This document shows positions 22,912-32,264 of a stretch of DNA of 64,000 nucleotides, in pieces; within the stretch, counting starts at the first letter, position 1, and every line of letters starts with the position of its first letter. The notes beneath the pieces are model-generated. The model worked only from the letters and a program-made list of their open reading frames with translations. It had not been told where the DNA came from and ran no database searches. The DNA is taken from assembly GCA_963747335.1 (NCBI GenBank), contig CAVVEV010000005.1, positions 62,001-126,000 on the forward strand, given 5' to 3'. Position numbers and translations under genes: made by a program. The stretch is from Prado023 sp963747335. GTDB taxonomy: Bacteria > Actinomycetota > Actinomycetes > S36-B12 > CAIYMF01.

Positions 22912-25837
22912 ATGCGCAAGCTCTTCGAGCCCCCGGCGGACACCTACCTGGTCGACCACCCGACCCCCACGGACGACCGCGCCCCCGATCTCCTGGCGGC
23001 GGGCACGCCGCCCCGGCTGCGCGCCGACCTCGAGGAGCTGCTGGGCGATCCCTCGGTGGTGCTCAGCCGCGGCTTCGACCTCGTCCGGTTCGCCACCGAC
23101 GCCAGTCCCTACCGGATGTTCCCCCAGGTCGTCGTCCTGGCCCGCGACGTCCAGGACGTGCAGCGGGTGCTGGCCTACGGTCATGCGCACTCGATCCCGG
23201 TCACGTTCCGCGCGGCCGGCACCAGCCTGTCCGGGCAGTCCCAGGGCGACGGGATCCTCGTCGAGGTCATGCGCCACTGGATCGGATGCACGGTCGAGGA
23301 CGGCGGCCGGACGCTGCGCAGCAAGCCGGGCACGATCCTGGCCCGGGCCAACGCGGCGCTGAAGCGCCACGGCTACCGGCTCGGGCCTGATCCGGCATCG
23401 AAGGCGGCCGCCACGATCGGTGGGGTCGTGGCCAACAACGCCAGCGGCATGTGCTGCGGCACGGTCGAGAACTCCTACCAGACGCTGCGGTCGATGACGA
23501 TCGTCCTTCCGTCCGGGACGGTCCTCGACACGGCCGCGCCGGACGCCGAGGAGCGCCTGGCGCAGGCTGAGCCCGTGATCGCCGCGGGGCTGCGCGAGAT
23601 CCGGGAGGCGATCCTGGCCGACCCCGCGACGGCCGACCGGATCCGGACGAAGTTCCGGATCAAGAACACCACCGGGCTACTCGATGAACGCCTTCCTCGA
23701 CGCCGACACCCCGGTGCAGATCCTGCGCCGGCTGATGGTCGGCTCCGAGGGGACTCTCGGGTTCATCGCCGAGGCGGTGTTCGACACCGTGCGCGACGAT
23801 GCCCACCACCTCACGTCGCTGATGCTGTTCCCGGACATGGAGGCCGCCTGCTCGGCGGTTGCACCGTTCGTGGCCGCGGGGGCAGCTGCCGTCGAGCTGA
23901 TGGACCGGGCGTCGATCGCAGCGGTCCGCGGGCGGCCAGGCGTGCCGGAGCGCTGGGACGACCTGCCAGCCTCGGCGACCGGGCTGCTCGTGGAGTTCCG
24001 CGACGAGAGCCCCGAGCAGTCCGAGCTGTCCGAGGCCGCAGCCGTGGCCCTGCTCGCCGGCGTGGACCTCCTCGAGGCGACCACCTTCACGCGCGACGCC
24101 GAGCTGGCGGCCCAGTACTGGGTGATCCGCAACGGCCTTCTCGCCAGCGTCGGCGGGGCGCGGCCCTCGGGGACGTCGTTCATCCTCGAGGACGTCTGCT
24201 TCCCGCCCGAGCGACTGGCCGAGGGTGCGCTGGCCCTGCAGGAGCTGTTCGCGCGCCACCACTACGACGCCGTCATCTTCGGCCACGCCTCCGCCGGCAA
24301 CCTGCACTTCCTGGTGACGCCGTGGCTTCGCGATTCCGCGGACGTGGCGCGGTTCGACGCGTTCCTGCGCGACGTGGTGGCGGTGGTGACGCAGCGGTTC
24401 GACGGGTCGCTGAAGGCCGAGCACGGCACGGGGCGCAACATCGCGCCGTTCGTCGAGACCGAGTGGGGCCCGACGATCGCCGGGCACATGCGCGCGGTGA
24501 AGGCGCTGATCGACCCGCACGGGGTCCTGTCGCCTGGCGTGGTGCTCACCGACGATCCGCAGGCCCACCTCCAGCACCTCAAGACCGCCCCAACGATCGA
24601 AGCGATCGCCGACCGCTGCATCGAGTGCGGCTTCTGCGAGAGCGTGTGCCCGAGCCGACGGGTGACCACCACGCCACGGCAGCGCATCGCCCTGCGTCGG
24701 GAGATGGTCCGCCAGCCGCAGGGATCACCGGTGGCCGAGGAGCTGGCGGACGCGTACGCCTACGACGCCGTGCAGACCTGCGCCGGTGACGGAACGTGCT
24801 CCCTGGCCTGTCCGGTGGACATCAACACGGGCGACCTGATGAAGGCGTTCCGGGTGAAGGCCCACCCCGGGCCCGCCCAGGGCATCGCCCTGACCGTGGC
24901 CAAGCGCTACCGGCTGATGCAGCGCGCGGGCCGGATCGCGCTGCGCACGGCCCACGGGGTCGGGTCGGTGACTGGCGATGGCCTGATCAGCGGGGTCACC
25001 GATGCGGGCCGGGCCGTCGTGAGCAGCGACCTGATCCCCCGTTGGCTTCCTGAGATCCCTGGCTCGGCGCCGCGGACACTGCCGGTGACCCCCCGCGCCG
25101 GTGCGGCGGCGGTGTACTTCCCCGCGTGCATCAACCGGATCTTCGGCAACCCGGAGTCCCTGCCCGAGCGGCCGAGCCTGCCGGAGGTCGTGGTGGCGCT
25201 CGCCGATCGGGCGGGGGTTCCGGTGTGGATCCCCGACGACGTCGCCGGCCTGTGCTGCGGGACGGTGTGGCACTCCAAGGGCTATGACCGCGGGAACCGC
25301 TTCATGGCCAACGCCGTGGTGGAGCACCTGTGGCGCTGGACGGATGGTGGCAGGCTCCCCGTCGTGGTCGACGCCACGTCCTGCACGCTCGGCCTTATCC
25401 ACGAGGTGGAGCCCTACCTCGAGGGCCCGACCGTCGCCCAGCACCGGGCGCTGCGGATCCTCGACTCCATCCAGTGGGCTCGCGACGAGCTGCTCCCCCG
25501 GCTCGAGGTCCGCCAGAAGGTGGGCTCGGCGGTCATCCACGCCACCTGCGCCGGCACCCACCTGGGCCTGGGCGGGGCACTGGCCGAGGTGGCCGGGGCC
25601 CTGGCTGAGGACGTGACTGTGCCGGTCTACGGCACGTGCTGCGGCTTTGCCGGCGATCGCGGGATGCTGCACCCGGAGCTGGCCGACGGCGCCGGCGCCG
25701 AGCAGGCAGCCGAGCTCGCGGGCCAGGCGTTCGACGCCTACCTGTGCTCCAACCGCACCTGCGAACTGGGCATGACGAGGGCGATCGGCCACGACTACGC
25801 GTCGTTCCTGTTCCTCCTGGAGACGGCGACCCGGTAG
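22912..25837 (+). CDS. FAD-linked dehydrogenase fused to Fe-S/CCG domain (GlcD-GlcF type), one frame break
   Basis: About 974 residues after correction. The N-terminal half is a FAD-binding type 4 oxidase (FRAAGTSLSGQSQGDG, VGGVVANNASG-like, MVGSEGTLGF). The centre has two ferredoxin-type clusters: CIECGFCESVCPSRR and CAGDGTCSLACPVD. The C-terminal part has two cysteine-rich CCG modules (GLCCGTVWHSKG, TCCGFAGDRG), as in GlcF and heterodisulfide reductase. This layout fits an electron-chain-linked D-lactate or D-2-hydroxyacid dehydrogenase. One extra C at 23677 splits it at TG-YSMNAF. No signal peptide or membrane helix is evident. Confidence 0.87.
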
Positions 25838-25977
25838 CGACCGCCAGGGCAGACGCCGCCGGGCCGGCACAGGCGCCAGGCCCTTCCCCCACCGCCGGTA
25901 TGGGCAAACCACCGGCGGGTAGGGCTTCCTCGCGCCCACCCGTGGGCGAGGACGTCCACCCAGCCCAGGAGAACCTG

Positions 25978-27366
25978 ATGACCCAGACGACGGACCCGAG
26001 GACGGGCACCGCCACACCCGACCTGTCGATCCTGCACGACGCTGTGCGAGGACGGGTGCTGCTGCCCGGCGACGATGGCTTCGAGGACGCATCCCGCCCG
26101 TGGAACGTCGCCGTCCCCCAGCGGCCCGCCGCCGTGGTCCACGTCGCCGATGAGCAGGATGTCGTCGCCGTGGTCCGCCTGGCCCGGGAGAAGGGCTTCG
26201 TCGTCAGCGCCCAGCCCGGTGGGCATGGCGCGACGGACGCCCTGGACGGCACGGTCCTGGTGCGGACCGGTGCGCTCAACGAGGTGGTCGTCGATCGAGA
26301 GGCCCGGGTCGCGCGCGTGGGGGCGGGGGTCAAATGGGGCCAGCTCCTGGCCGCGCTGGATGGAACCGGCCTGATCGCGATGGCCGGCAGCAACCCGGAT
26401 GTGTCCGTCGTCGGGTACCTGCTCGGTGGCGGGCTGTCATGGTTCGGGCGGCGCTACGGGATCGGCTCCCGGAGCCTGCAGGCGGCGCACATCGTCGGAG
26501 GTGACGGCACCATCCGGTGGGTCGACGACGCATCCGACCCCGACCTGATGTGGGCGCTGCGTGGCGGCGGGGGCGAGTTCGGCATCGTCACGTCGGTGCG
26601 GATCCAGCTGCACCCCGAGCCCGAGCTGCACGGCGGGAAGCTGATGTTCCCGATCACGCAGGCCGCCAGCGTGCTGAAGGCGTTCGCCGAGGTCACGAGC
26701 TGCGCGCCCGATGGCTTGACCTGCTGGGCCTCCCTCATGCACTTCCCCTCGATGCCCGAGCTTCCTGAGCACCTGCGGGGCAACTCGTTCGCGACCGTCG
26801 ACGTCACCTGGCTGGGGGACGCCGACGAGGGGGCCGACCTCATCGCTCCCCTGCGCGAAGCCGGCACCCTGCTCACCGACTCGTTCGGCCCTGTCGCGAT
26901 CGGCCGGCTCGGCGAGGTCGCGGCCGAACCGACCACCCCGATGCCCTTCATCGAATGGGGCGGAGTCCTGCGCAGGCTGGACGAGACGACCATCGAGCGC
27001 CTCGTCGGCGTCGGCGGCGATCGGACGCGGACGGCGCTGACCGTCCTGCAGGTGCGCCACGTGGGCGGCGCGCTGGCAGTCCCGGGGGAGCCTGCTGGCG
27101 CCCTTGCCCATGTCGGGGCCGAGTACGTCGTGTTCACCTTCGGCGTGGCCGCCGCACCCGAGCTCGTCGAGCCGATCAGGGCATCGCTGCGCGCGGTGGC
27201 TGCAGCCTGCGGACCCTCGGCCGGCGCCGGGATTCCGCTGACCCTGCTCGGTCCGGACTCAGACCTGTCGGCGGTCCACGACGACGAGACGCTGTCGTTC
27301 CTTCGTGCCGTCAAGCGGCATGTGGACCCCGACCACGTCATCCGCGGCAACCACCCGCTGGGCTGA
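25978..27366 (+). CDS. FAD-binding oxidoreductase with C-terminal BBE domain
   Basis: A 462-residue PCMH-type flavoprotein. The FAD domain has AQPGGHGATDALDG (the His is the usual covalent FAD site in this family) and LLGGGLSWFGRRYGIG. The end (VKRHVDPDHVIRGNHPLG) matches the berberine-bridge C-terminal motif. The second covalent-FAD Cys is not at its usual place, where I read GYLLGGG, so single-point attachment is likely. It would oxidise a sugar, alkaloid or hydroxyacid; the substrate is unknown. CCAGGAG lies about 7 bases before the ATG. It follows another flavo-oxidoreductase but 140 bases apart. Confidence 0.82.
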   Translation: MTQTTDPRTGTATPDLSILHDAVRGRVLLPGDDGFEDASRPWNVAVPQRPAAVVHVADEQDVVAVVRLAREKGFVVSAQPGGHGATDALDGTVLVRTGALNEVVVDREARVARVGAGVKWGQLLAALDGTGLIAMAGSNPDVSVVGYLLGGGLSWFGRRYGIGSRSLQAAHIVGGDGTIRWVDDASDPDLMWALRGGGGEFGIVTSVRIQLHPEPELHGGKLMFPITQAASVLKAFAEVTSCAPDGLTCWASLMHFPSMPELPEHLRGNSFATVDVTWLGDADEGADLIAPLREAGTLLTDSFGPVAIGRLGEVAAEPTTPMPFIEWGGVLRRLDETTIERLVGVGGDRTRTALTVLQVRHVGGALAVPGEPAGALAHVGAEYVVFTFGVAAAPELVEPIRASLRAVAAACGPSAGAGIPLTLLGPDSDLSAVHDDETLSFLRAVKRHVDPDHVIRGNHPLG

Positions 27367-27414
27367 GGCCGCCACCCCGCAGGGCGCCGACCGACAGCCG
27401 CGGGCGCGGCGCTG

Positions 27415-29112
27415 CTACCCGCGGGTCAGCTTGCGGTAGGTGGCGCGGTGGGGGCGGGCCGCTTCGGCGCCGAGGCGGGCGATCTTGTTCTTCTCGTAGG
27501 ACTCGAAGTTGCCCTCGAACCAGAACCACTGCGAGTCGCCCTCGTAGGCCAAGATGTGGGTGGCCACGCGGTCGAGGAACCAGCGGTCGTGCGAGGTGAT
27601 CACGGCACACCCGGGGAAGTCCAGCAGGGCGTTCTCCAGCGAGCCCAGCGTCTCGACGTCGAGGTCGTTGGTCGGCTCGTCGAGCAGGATCACGTTGCCA
27701 CCCTGCTTGAGGGTCAGCGCCAGGTTCAGCCGGTTTCGCTCGCCACCGGAGAGCACCTTGGACGGCTTCTGCTGGTCGGGACCCTTGAAGCCGAACGCCC
27801 CGACGTAGGCCCGCGACGGCATCTCGACGTTGCCGACCTTGATCCAGTCCAGCCCGTCGGAGACGACCTCCCACACGTTCTTGGTCGGGTCCAGCCCGGC
27901 GCGGCTCTGGTCGACGTACGACAGCTTCACGGTGTCCCCGACCCGGATATCGCCGGAGGTCGGCAGGGCGGCCTTGTCGGTGGTGTCCTCGTTGGCCTGC
28001 GCCACGATCATCTTGAACAGGGTCGTCTTGCCGACACCGTTGGGTCCGATGATGCCGACGATCCCGTTGCGGGGCAGGGTGAAGCTGAGGTTGTCGATGA
28101 GCACGCGGTCATCGAACGCCTTCGTCAGCCCGGAGGCCTCCACGACCAGCGACCCCAGGCGCGGACCCGGGGGGATCTGGATCTCCTCGAAGTCCAGCTT
28201 GCGGGTCTTCTCCGCCTCCGTGGCCATCTCCTCATAGCGGCCCAGGCGGGCCCGGCTCTTGGTCTGGCGGGCCTTGGCGTTGGAGCGCACCCACTCGAGC
28301 TCGTCGGTCAGGCGCTTGCGCAGCTTGGCGTCCTTGGCACCCTCCACCTTGAGGCGAGCCGCCTTGGCGTCGAGGTAGGTCGAGTAGTTGCCCTCGTAGG
28401 GGTACGCCCGCCCTCGGTCCAGCTCGAGGATCCATTGCGCCACGTTCTCCAGGAAGTACCGGTCGTGGGTGATCGCCACGATGGTGCCCGGGTACTTCTC
28501 CAGGTGCTGCTCCAACCACTGGACGCTCTCCGCGTCGAGGTGGTTGGTGGGCTCATCCAGGAGCAGGAGATCCGGCTGCTGCAGCAGGAGCTTGCACAGC
28601 GCCACGCGGCGGCGCTCACCGCCGGAGAGCACAGTCACGTCGGCGTCCGGCGGAGGGCAGCGCAGCGCATCCATCGCCTGCTCCAGCTGGCTGTCGAGGT
28701 CCCACGCATCCAGGTGGTCGATCTTCTCCTGGAGGACCCCCATCTCGGCCATCAGGGCGTCGAAGTCGGCCTCCGGATCGGCCATCAGCTCGGAGATCTC
28801 GTTGTACCGGTTCACCAGCGCCTTGGTCGCGGCAACGCCGTCCTCGACGTTGCCCAGTACGGTCTTGGACTCATCGAGCACCGGCTCCTGCGAGAGGATT
28901 CCCACGGAGTAGCCCGCGCTGAGGTCCGCCTCCCCGTTGGACACGTGGTCCAGGCCGGCCATGATCTTGATCAGGCTCGACTTGCCCGCGCCGTTGGGTC
29001 CGACGACGCCGATCTTGGCCCCGGGCAGGAAGGACAGGGTGACGTCGTCGAGGACGACCTTGTCGCCGAAGGCCTTGCGAGCCTTGCGAAGCGTGTAGAT
29101 GAACTCAGCCAT
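27415..29112 (-). CDS. ettA: energy-dependent translational throttle protein EttA (ABC-F)
   Basis: A 565-residue protein with two ABC domains in tandem and no membrane part. Walker A is GPNGAGKSS and GPNGVGKTT, signatures are LSGGERRRVAL and LSGGERNRLNL, and Walker B is LLLLDEPTNHLD and VILLDEPTNDLD. The arm between subdomains and the charged linker around residues 240-300 are as in EttA, which binds the ribosomal E site and gates the first peptide bond according to the ATP/ADP ratio. MAEFIYTLRKARK is the typical start. A leaderless -10 fixes the ATG at 29112. Confidence 0.95.
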   Translation of the reverse strand: MAEFIYTLRKARKAFGDKVVLDDVTLSFLPGAKIGVVGPNGAGKSSLIKIMAGLDHVSNGEADLSAGYSVGILSQEPVLDESKTVLGNVEDGVAATKALVNRYNEISELMADPEADFDALMAEMGVLQEKIDHLDAWDLDSQLEQAMDALRCPPPDADVTVLSGGERRRVALCKLLLQQPDLLLLDEPTNHLDAESVQWLEQHLEKYPGTIVAITHDRYFLENVAQWILELDRGRAYPYEGNYSTYLDAKAARLKVEGAKDAKLRKRLTDELEWVRSNAKARQTKSRARLGRYEEMATEAEKTRKLDFEEIQIPPGPRLGSLVVEASGLTKAFDDRVLIDNLSFTLPRNGIVGIIGPNGVGKTTLFKMIVAQANEDTTDKAALPTSGDIRVGDTVKLSYVDQSRAGLDPTKNVWEVVSDGLDWIKVGNVEMPSRAYVGAFGFKGPDQQKPSKVLSGGERNRLNLALTLKQGGNVILLDEPTNDLDVETLGSLENALLDFPGCAVITSHDRWFLDRVATHILAYEGDSQWFWFEGNFESYEKNKIARLGAEAARPHRATYRKLTRG

Positions 29113-29119
29113 GAGCCCA

Positions 29120-29125
29120 AGGGTA
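29120..29125 (-). promoter_or_regulatory. -10 element (TACCCT) of ettA, probably leaderless
   Basis: On the minus strand TACCCT is followed by seven bases and then the ettA ATG, with no ribosome binding site. Confidence 0.45.
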
Positions 29126-29207
29126 TCGGCCACACGGCCATGCCCCGTAACCCGCGAACCGGCGGAACCGGCCGGCGGACGCGCACGGACGCCCAGCCCG
29201 CGACCCC

Positions 29208-29738
29208 TCAGGCAGCGTCGATCCGCCGCTCACCGGGTACCGCTGCACCTGTCGGCTCGCCACTCGCGGTGACCTCCCCGACGCCCGGCCGACCCTGCTC
29301 CGCGTCGCTTGGCACGACCGGCGATCCCCCGTCCGCGGCGCTGGTCTGGGGCCCGATCGGGGCGCGCAGGTACTGCGCCCGGCAGCGGGTGAGGTCCAGC
29401 CCGAAGCTCACGGCCTCGAGGTCGGTGAACGTCACGGGCATCGTGGTTCCGGGCGCCCCGGCGACCTCGCGATCGACAGTGCGCTGGCGGACCTTGCCGT
29501 GGACGAGCACCGGATGCCCCTTCGCCAGCGACTTCGAGGCGTTCTCGGCCGCCCGTCGCCAGGCGGTGACGTTCCAGTAGGTGGTGTCACCGTCGAGCCA
29601 CTGGCCGCTGGCGCGGTCGTAGCGCTTGACGGTGGAGGCCACGCGGAACCTCGCCAGCGCATCGCCGCGGGTGGTCACCCGGAAGTCGACGTCGGACACC
29701 AGGTTGCCCGACACGGTCATCATCGTCTCGTTCATCAT
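29208..29738 (-). CDS. single-stranded DNA-binding protein paralogue lacking the acidic tip
   Basis: A 176-residue protein. Residues 1-115 form an SSB-type OB fold: MTVSGNLVSDVDFRV, ARFRVASTV, TTYWNVTAWRRAAENA, KGHPVLVHGKVRQR. The rest is a disordered Gly/Ser/Ala/Pro tail ending ERRIDAA. Canonical SSB ends in an acidic DDxPF tip that recruits partner proteins; that tip is absent, so this is probably a second SSB, of the type sometimes linked to transformation or stress. The main ssb gene would lie elsewhere. It shares the minus strand with ettA (95 bases apart) and the RNase III-like gene. Confidence 0.82.
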   Translation of the reverse strand: MMNETMMTVSGNLVSDVDFRVTTRGDALARFRVASTVKRYDRASGQWLDGDTTYWNVTAWRRAAENASKSLAKGHPVLVHGKVRQRTVDREVAGAPGTTMPVTFTDLEAVSFGLDLTRCRAQYLRAPIGPQTSAADGGSPVVPSDAEQGRPGVGEVTASGEPTGAAVPGERRIDAA

Positions 29739-29837
29739 CCCCCCGATCGATCGACGCCCCCCGGCGCCGCACCCCGCACACTGCCCGACCGCAAGGAGGA
29801 TGGCCAGAGCCCTGACCACATCTGTGGACGGCGCGGG

Positions 29838-30629
29838 TCAGCTCGTCAACGGCCACGCGATCGTGAGGGCCGAGGCGAGTCCATGGGCGAGCAGGTTGTT
29901 GGCCAGCTGTCGCTCCACGTCGTCTCGGTCGAAGCGCCGGGTGCGCAGACTGCGACGGACCCAGCGGGATTCGCGGCACCTCCCCAGCACGTGCTCGCTG
30001 GACAGCATCCGGGCCTTGACCTTCGACAGGCCGCCCTCGTTGGCCTCCGGGTGCCTGCGGTAGGCCGCCGTCGAGGCCGCCGCCTCGAGGATGGACGCTC
30101 CAAGGATCTCCCGAGCCCGGGCCGGCGCCTCGGGGTGCACCTGCGCCCCGCCGTGCAGGAGCCGGTGCTGCTCGTCGGTGGTCAGTGGATGCAGCTCTGA
30201 GGCGACGAAGGAGACCACCTGGGGCCACCGACCGCTCACCCACGTCGCGCCCACGCAGGCCTCGACCATGTCGGCCAATCGGTGCTCCGACGGGCTCCAG
30301 TCCAGCCACTCACCGAGGGCGATCTCGCGGGCGAGCTCTCCGAGGTGGGCATCGGTGGTGAACGTGTCGGCCCGCCCGCCGCAGTGCGGGCAGCTGGGTC
30401 CGGTGATGACCGAGTGCGCATGGAGCACCACCTCGAGGATGGAGTCCCCGATGAGCTCGAGGCGCTGGAACTCCTGGCCGCGACAGGTTCGGATGGCCTC
30501 CATCGCCTCCGGGGTCAGGTGACCCAGCCGCGCCTCCACCGCCGCCCGCTGCACGGCTTCCAGGACGGGATCCCGCCGGCCCACGACGCCTGGCCCCTGA
30601 GGAGGTCCCTCGCCCGCACGCACGGGCAC
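29838..30629 (-). CDS. single-chain protein with two RNase III-like domains, second one degenerate
   Basis: 263 residues. Residues 50-145 resemble an RNase III domain: QRLELIGDSIL (55-65) and LADMVEACVGA (118-128). These keep acids matching E. coli RNase III Glu41, Asp45, Asp114 and Glu117; Glu38 is Gln. A CPHCGG element (80-85) sits where EGELS normally is. Residues 170-255 look like a second copy: REILGASIL, then EGGLSKVKARMLS, then QLANNLLAHGL. There the equivalent of Asp45 is Ala and the DxxE pair is lost. No dsRNA-binding domain follows. A cut of double-stranded RNA by one active half is possible. The fold call is by eye. GTG 30629 is used. Confidence 0.6.
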   Translation of the reverse strand: MPVRAGEGPPQGPGVVGRRDPVLEAVQRAAVEARLGHLTPEAMEAIRTCRGQEFQRLELIGDSILEVVLHAHSVITGPSCPHCGGRADTFTTDAHLGELAREIALGEWLDWSPSEHRLADMVEACVGATWVSGRWPQVVSFVASELHPLTTDEQHRLLHGGAQVHPEAPARAREILGASILEAAASTAAYRRHPEANEGGLSKVKARMLSSEHVLGRCRESRWVRRSLRTRRFDRDDVERQLANNLLAHGLASALTIAWPLTS

Positions 30630-30714
30630 GATTCTGCCTCCCCGGGCTCGGCGGCCCCGGCCCTCGACACGCAGGGGGCATCGGACACTCGCCGCCCGCC
30701 ACCCACCCCGCAGC

Positions 30715-31605
30715 TCAGCCGGTCACGACCCCCGAGACCAGCGCGCGCACAGGGTCCCCACCACTGGTGGACGGCGACGCGGGGAACAGCGCGAACTCGA
30801 CACCCCCAGTCGCCACCGAGCGCGAGCAGAGGACTGGCGTGGATGGCAGCAGGATCGGCCGCTTGAAGGCGATCTCCAGCCGGCGCCCCACCACGGCCTC
30901 GTCGACGCCGAGCTCCGCGGCCGCACGCCCGGTGGTCCACCAACCGTGGGCGATCGCCCTCGGGAACCCGAAGGCCTTGGCGGGAGCCGCGTGCATGTGG
31001 ATGGGGTTGATGTCCCCGGTCACCCGGCCGAACGCGCGCCCGGTCCCCTCGGGCACCGGGACCTCGACCTCGGCCTCCCACTCCCCCGACGAATCGACCT
31101 GCGGGACGCCCGACTCCTCGGCGCCACTGGCCGAATGGCTGCGGGACAGGTAGGTCGATATGGAGCGCCAGCACAGCGCGCCTCCCACACTGACCTCACC
31201 GGAGACGTCGAACTCGAGCCCCGCACGGACATGCCGACCATCCGACACAGCAGCCCGCACGTCCCACGGTCCACCGACCGGCAGGTCGTCGAGCACCTCC
31301 ACGACGGCGCCCTGATGGACCAGCCCCAGCATCCGCAGCGGGAAGGACCACTGTGAGAGCAGGTCGATGTGCAGCGCCATGATCGGCAGCTGCGGGAACG
31401 CGATCGGGATCTCCGCACCGGAACCGACCAACGACCTGTACGCCGCGAGCTTCTCGCGATCGGGGCGCCATCCGGTGACGGCCGACTGCGCTTCGGGAAG
31501 GACCGTGGTCGCCCTCGCCGACAGCTTCCACGGCGCGACCGCTCGCGCCAGGCTCAGCGGGTAGCGGGGCAGATCGGTGCGGGAGGTCTCGTCGGAGGGG
31601 CTCAT
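30715..31605 (-). CDS. MaoC-family dehydratase (double hot dog)
   Basis: 296 residues, the length of double hot-dog hydratases. The C-terminal half holds the MaoC hydratase motif with catalytic Asp and His in TGDINPIHMHAAPAKAFGF followed by AIAHGWWTTGRAA. The N-terminal half (about 60-160) is a second, degenerate hot dog (LPIMALHIDLLSQWSFPLRM). Such enzymes hydrate enoyl-CoA or dehydrate 3-hydroxyacyl chains, in beta-oxidation or mycobacterial-type fatty acid elongation. It is divergent from DUF2505 and about 3 kb from the megasynthase locus; a shared role is possible but unsupported. Confidence 0.85.
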   Translation of the reverse strand: MSPSDETSRTDLPRYPLSLARAVAPWKLSARATTVLPEAQSAVTGWRPDREKLAAYRSLVGSGAEIPIAFPQLPIMALHIDLLSQWSFPLRMLGLVHQGAVVEVLDDLPVGGPWDVRAAVSDGRHVRAGLEFDVSGEVSVGGALCWRSISTYLSRSHSASGAEESGVPQVDSSGEWEAEVEVPVPEGTGRAFGRVTGDINPIHMHAAPAKAFGFPRAIAHGWWTTGRAAAELGVDEAVVGRRLEIAFKRPILLPSTPVLCSRSVATGGVEFALFPASPSTSGGDPVRALVSGVVTG

Positions 31606-31722
31606 CGCGACTCCTTCGTGGCTTGTGGGTGGACGCTGCCGAGGCGCCCGACGCTAGCCCGCCGCGCACGCCCACGCAGCGCCACGCCGCGAGGCGGTTC
31701 GCCGACGAACCTCCGGACCCAC

Positions 31723-31728
31723 CACAAT
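31723..31728 (+). promoter_or_regulatory. -10 element (CACAAT), probably leaderless
   Basis: CACAAT is followed by six bases and the GTG at 31735, with no ribosome binding site. It sets the start of the DUF2505 gene at MDHSFDL. Confidence 0.4.
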
Positions 31729-31734
31729 GGCCCC

Positions 31735-32232
31735 GTGGACCACAGCTTCGACCTGACCATCCCGCCCGCGACGGTGCACGCCGACCTGATCAGCGAGGAC
31801 TTCCTGAACGCCTTCGCCACGGAGGTGGGCGTCGAGGTCGACTCCCTGACCTGCGACAGCTCCGGCGCGCGCGCGGTCGCCGAGATGCAGTGGCGCTTCT
31901 CCACATCCAAGCCCGGGATCCCCGAGCTGGCGCAGAAGCTGCTGCCCGGCGAGGTCCGCCTGTCATGGGCACAGGAGTGGGGCCCGCTGACCGCGCAGGG
32001 TTCCGAGGGCACTCTGGAGGTTCACCTGCTCGGCTCACCCAAGGCTGTCTCCACGGGCACGGCGCAACTGCTCGTCGTCGACGCCGGCTCGACCCTGGTG
32101 ACCTCGACGAGCACGAAGGCGTCGCTGCCCTTCCCGCTCGCGGGCAAGGTCCAGTCCATGATCGACAAGGATCTCGTCGGCTGGATCCTGTCGGTGCAGG
32201 CACGGGTCCTGACCCGCAGGCACGCCGGCTGA
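31735..32232 (+). CDS. DUF2505 family protein
   Basis: A 165-residue soluble protein of the SRPBCC-like family DUF2505, which is largely actinobacterial and of unknown function. It begins DHSFDLTIPPATVHADL and ends with a helix VGWILSVQARVLTRRH typical of the START-like fold. It lies 32 bases upstream of the Abhydrolase_9 gene on the same strand, so the two may be co-transcribed. Confidence 0.75.
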   Translation: MDHSFDLTIPPATVHADLISEDFLNAFATEVGVEVDSLTCDSSGARAVAEMQWRFSTSKPGIPELAQKLLPGEVRLSWAQEWGPLTAQGSEGTLEVHLLGSPKAVSTGTAQLLVVDAGSTLVTSTSTKASLPFPLAGKVQSMIDKDLVGWILSVQARVLTRRHAG

Positions 32233-32264
32233 CTCTGCGGGCAGCAACACGGACAGGCGGCGCC

